From contig JABJQE010000093.1 of NCBI GenBank assembly GCA_018663565.1, forward strand, positions 1 to 6,926: a stretch of 6,926 nt of DNA, read 5' to 3'. The notes under the pieces were generated by a model. It saw nothing but the letters and a program-made list of their open reading frames with translations. It ran no database searches and was not told the origin of the DNA. How positions within the stretch are numbered: position 1 is the stretch's first letter; every line of letters starts with the position of its first letter. A program made the translations under genes and the position numbers. Shown here piece after piece: positions 6,340 through 6,926 of the stretch. Source of the DNA: Phycisphaerae bacterium (lineage in GTDB: Bacteria > Planctomycetota > Phycisphaerae > Phycisphaerales > SM1A02).

Positions 6340-6926
6340 CCGTCATGCACCTCATTGCGGGCATGTTCGCCCTCTTTGTGCTCCTGATCATGACCGTGAT
6401 CGGTGGCATCATCGTGTCCACCGTGGGCCTTGAAATCATCAGGGAACCGCTCGCCGCCCACTGGATTAGTAATCCGAGCAAGGAAACGATTACGGGGTTT
6501 GATATTCAGTTCGCCCAGCAGGTCATATGAACGATGGTTGGCCTGCAACTTGGCAACGCGTGAGGTTTCATCCATCAAATCGCCAAAGACCAACGCGCCC
6601 GTGGGGCATGTCTGGACACATGCAGGCTTGATCGTGCCATCTGGAATGACAACACGCTTTGCCTTAGCCTTGGCGGCTTCAGGCATCTTGACCCACTCAT
6701 TCCGGACGGAAATCTTGGCTGCTTCAATCCGCTGTGTGCAGAATGTGCACTTCTCCATGACGCCACGCATTCGCACGGTGACTTCTGGATTGAACTGCAT
6801 TCGACGCAGTGGGTCACCACCGCTCTGCTGCTTGATGTAGTAGTCCGGCTGGACCTGCAACATTCCAGTCTCGCGAAGTGGATCGCGGCGATAGAAGTCA
6901 AAGAAGTTGAATCGCCGCACTTTGTA
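6336..6926 (-). CDS. actB: Alternative complex III subunit ActB, C-terminal Fe-S part (5' end outside window)
   Basis: Only the last 196 residues are present, and the frame is open to the right edge. In the family, ActB is a roughly 1000-residue fusion of a molybdopterin-oxidoreductase-like domain that lacks the cofactor and an Fe-S domain that conducts electrons from ActC/ActF to the haem subunits. The fragment starts with the typical YKVRRFNFF. It then shows FNPEVTVRMRGVMEKC leading into four Cys: C60 and C63 (EKCTFC), C103 and C107 (ACVQTCPTGA), counted from the window edge. These should complete [4Fe-4S] clusters together with Cys encoded upstream. After the conserved NRFLARITNP (143-152), the last 32 residues form a tail rich in His, Asp and Glu with seven His. 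A GTG at 6920 is an internal Val codon in YKVRRF, not a start. The stop overlaps the actC start by 3 bases (ATGA). Confidence 0.94.
   Translation of the reverse strand, partial: YKVRRFNFFDFYRRDPLRETGMLQVQPDYYIKQQSGGDPLRRMQFNPEVTVRMRGVMEKCTFCTQRIEAAKISVRNEWVKMPEAAKAKAKRVVIPDGTIKPACVQTCPTGALVFGDLMDETSRVAKLQANHRSYDLLGELNIKPRNRFLARITNPVGGERFPDDFKAHGGHDDATDHGHDQEHKEGEHARNEVHDG

Noticed and set aside
6180..6530. Plus-strand frame of 116 codons with a strongly hydrophobic stretch (FALFVLLIMTVIGGIIVSTV) that looks like a membrane segment.
   Set aside because: It is the exact antisense of the His/Asp/Glu-rich ActB tail. His codons read backwards give Met/Val, Asp gives Ile/Val and Glu gives Leu/Phe, so the hydrophobicity is a by-product. 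The frame also crosses the actB/actC junction.

Overview
The window is an almost fully coding stretch (only about 15 bases lie outside genes) of one respiratory operon, read entirely on the minus strand. In transcription order, from right to left, it holds the 3' end of actB, then actC, actD, actE and actF of alternative complex III (ACIII, the quinol:cytochrome c oxidoreductase unrelated to cytochrome bc1). These are followed by a small single-span membrane protein that I cannot name, a Sco-type copper chaperone, and a nearly complete coxB, subunit II of a haem-copper oxidase with a fused C-terminal cytochrome c domain (caa3 type). Both ends cut through genes: actB lacks its large N-terminal part, and coxB lacks its last few codons.

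Layout: 6926-6336 actB C-terminus (Fe-S domain and a His/acid-rich tail); 6339-4924 actC (NrfD-like, quinone-binding); 4927-4322 actD (DUF3341, two spans); 4317-3580 actE (membrane-anchored monohaem cytochrome c); 3583-2300 actF (NrfD-like, ten spans); 2300-1944 unnamed 118-residue protein; 1934-1014 Sco; 1011-1 coxB. Junctions are 1-4 base overlaps or gaps of 2-9 bases, and no internal promoter or terminator is visible. This fits one polycistronic message with translational coupling.

How the genes work together (inference from the families): ACIII takes electrons from membrane quinol through ActC/ActF and the ActB Fe-S clusters. It passes them to c-type haems (ActA, upstream of the window, and ActE). 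The cytochrome domain on CoxB receives them directly or through a carrier and feeds the CuA centre, then the oxygen-reducing subunit I, which is probably encoded just left of the window. Sco delivers copper to CuA. The pairing supports an aerobic, cytochrome-c-dependent respiratory chain, possibly an ACIII-oxidase supercomplex.

Organism: a Gram-negative-type bacterium with moderate GC (roughly 50-55% by eye). The act-sco-cox order and the membrane-anchored monohaem ActE suggest Planctomycetota, perhaps Phycisphaerae. Acidobacteriota, Bacteroidota and Deltaproteobacteria-like lineages also carry ACIII operons, so this placement is tentative. There is no sign of mobile elements, RNA genes or CRISPR. 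This is a conserved core-metabolism region, and the least explained item is the small protein between actF and sco.
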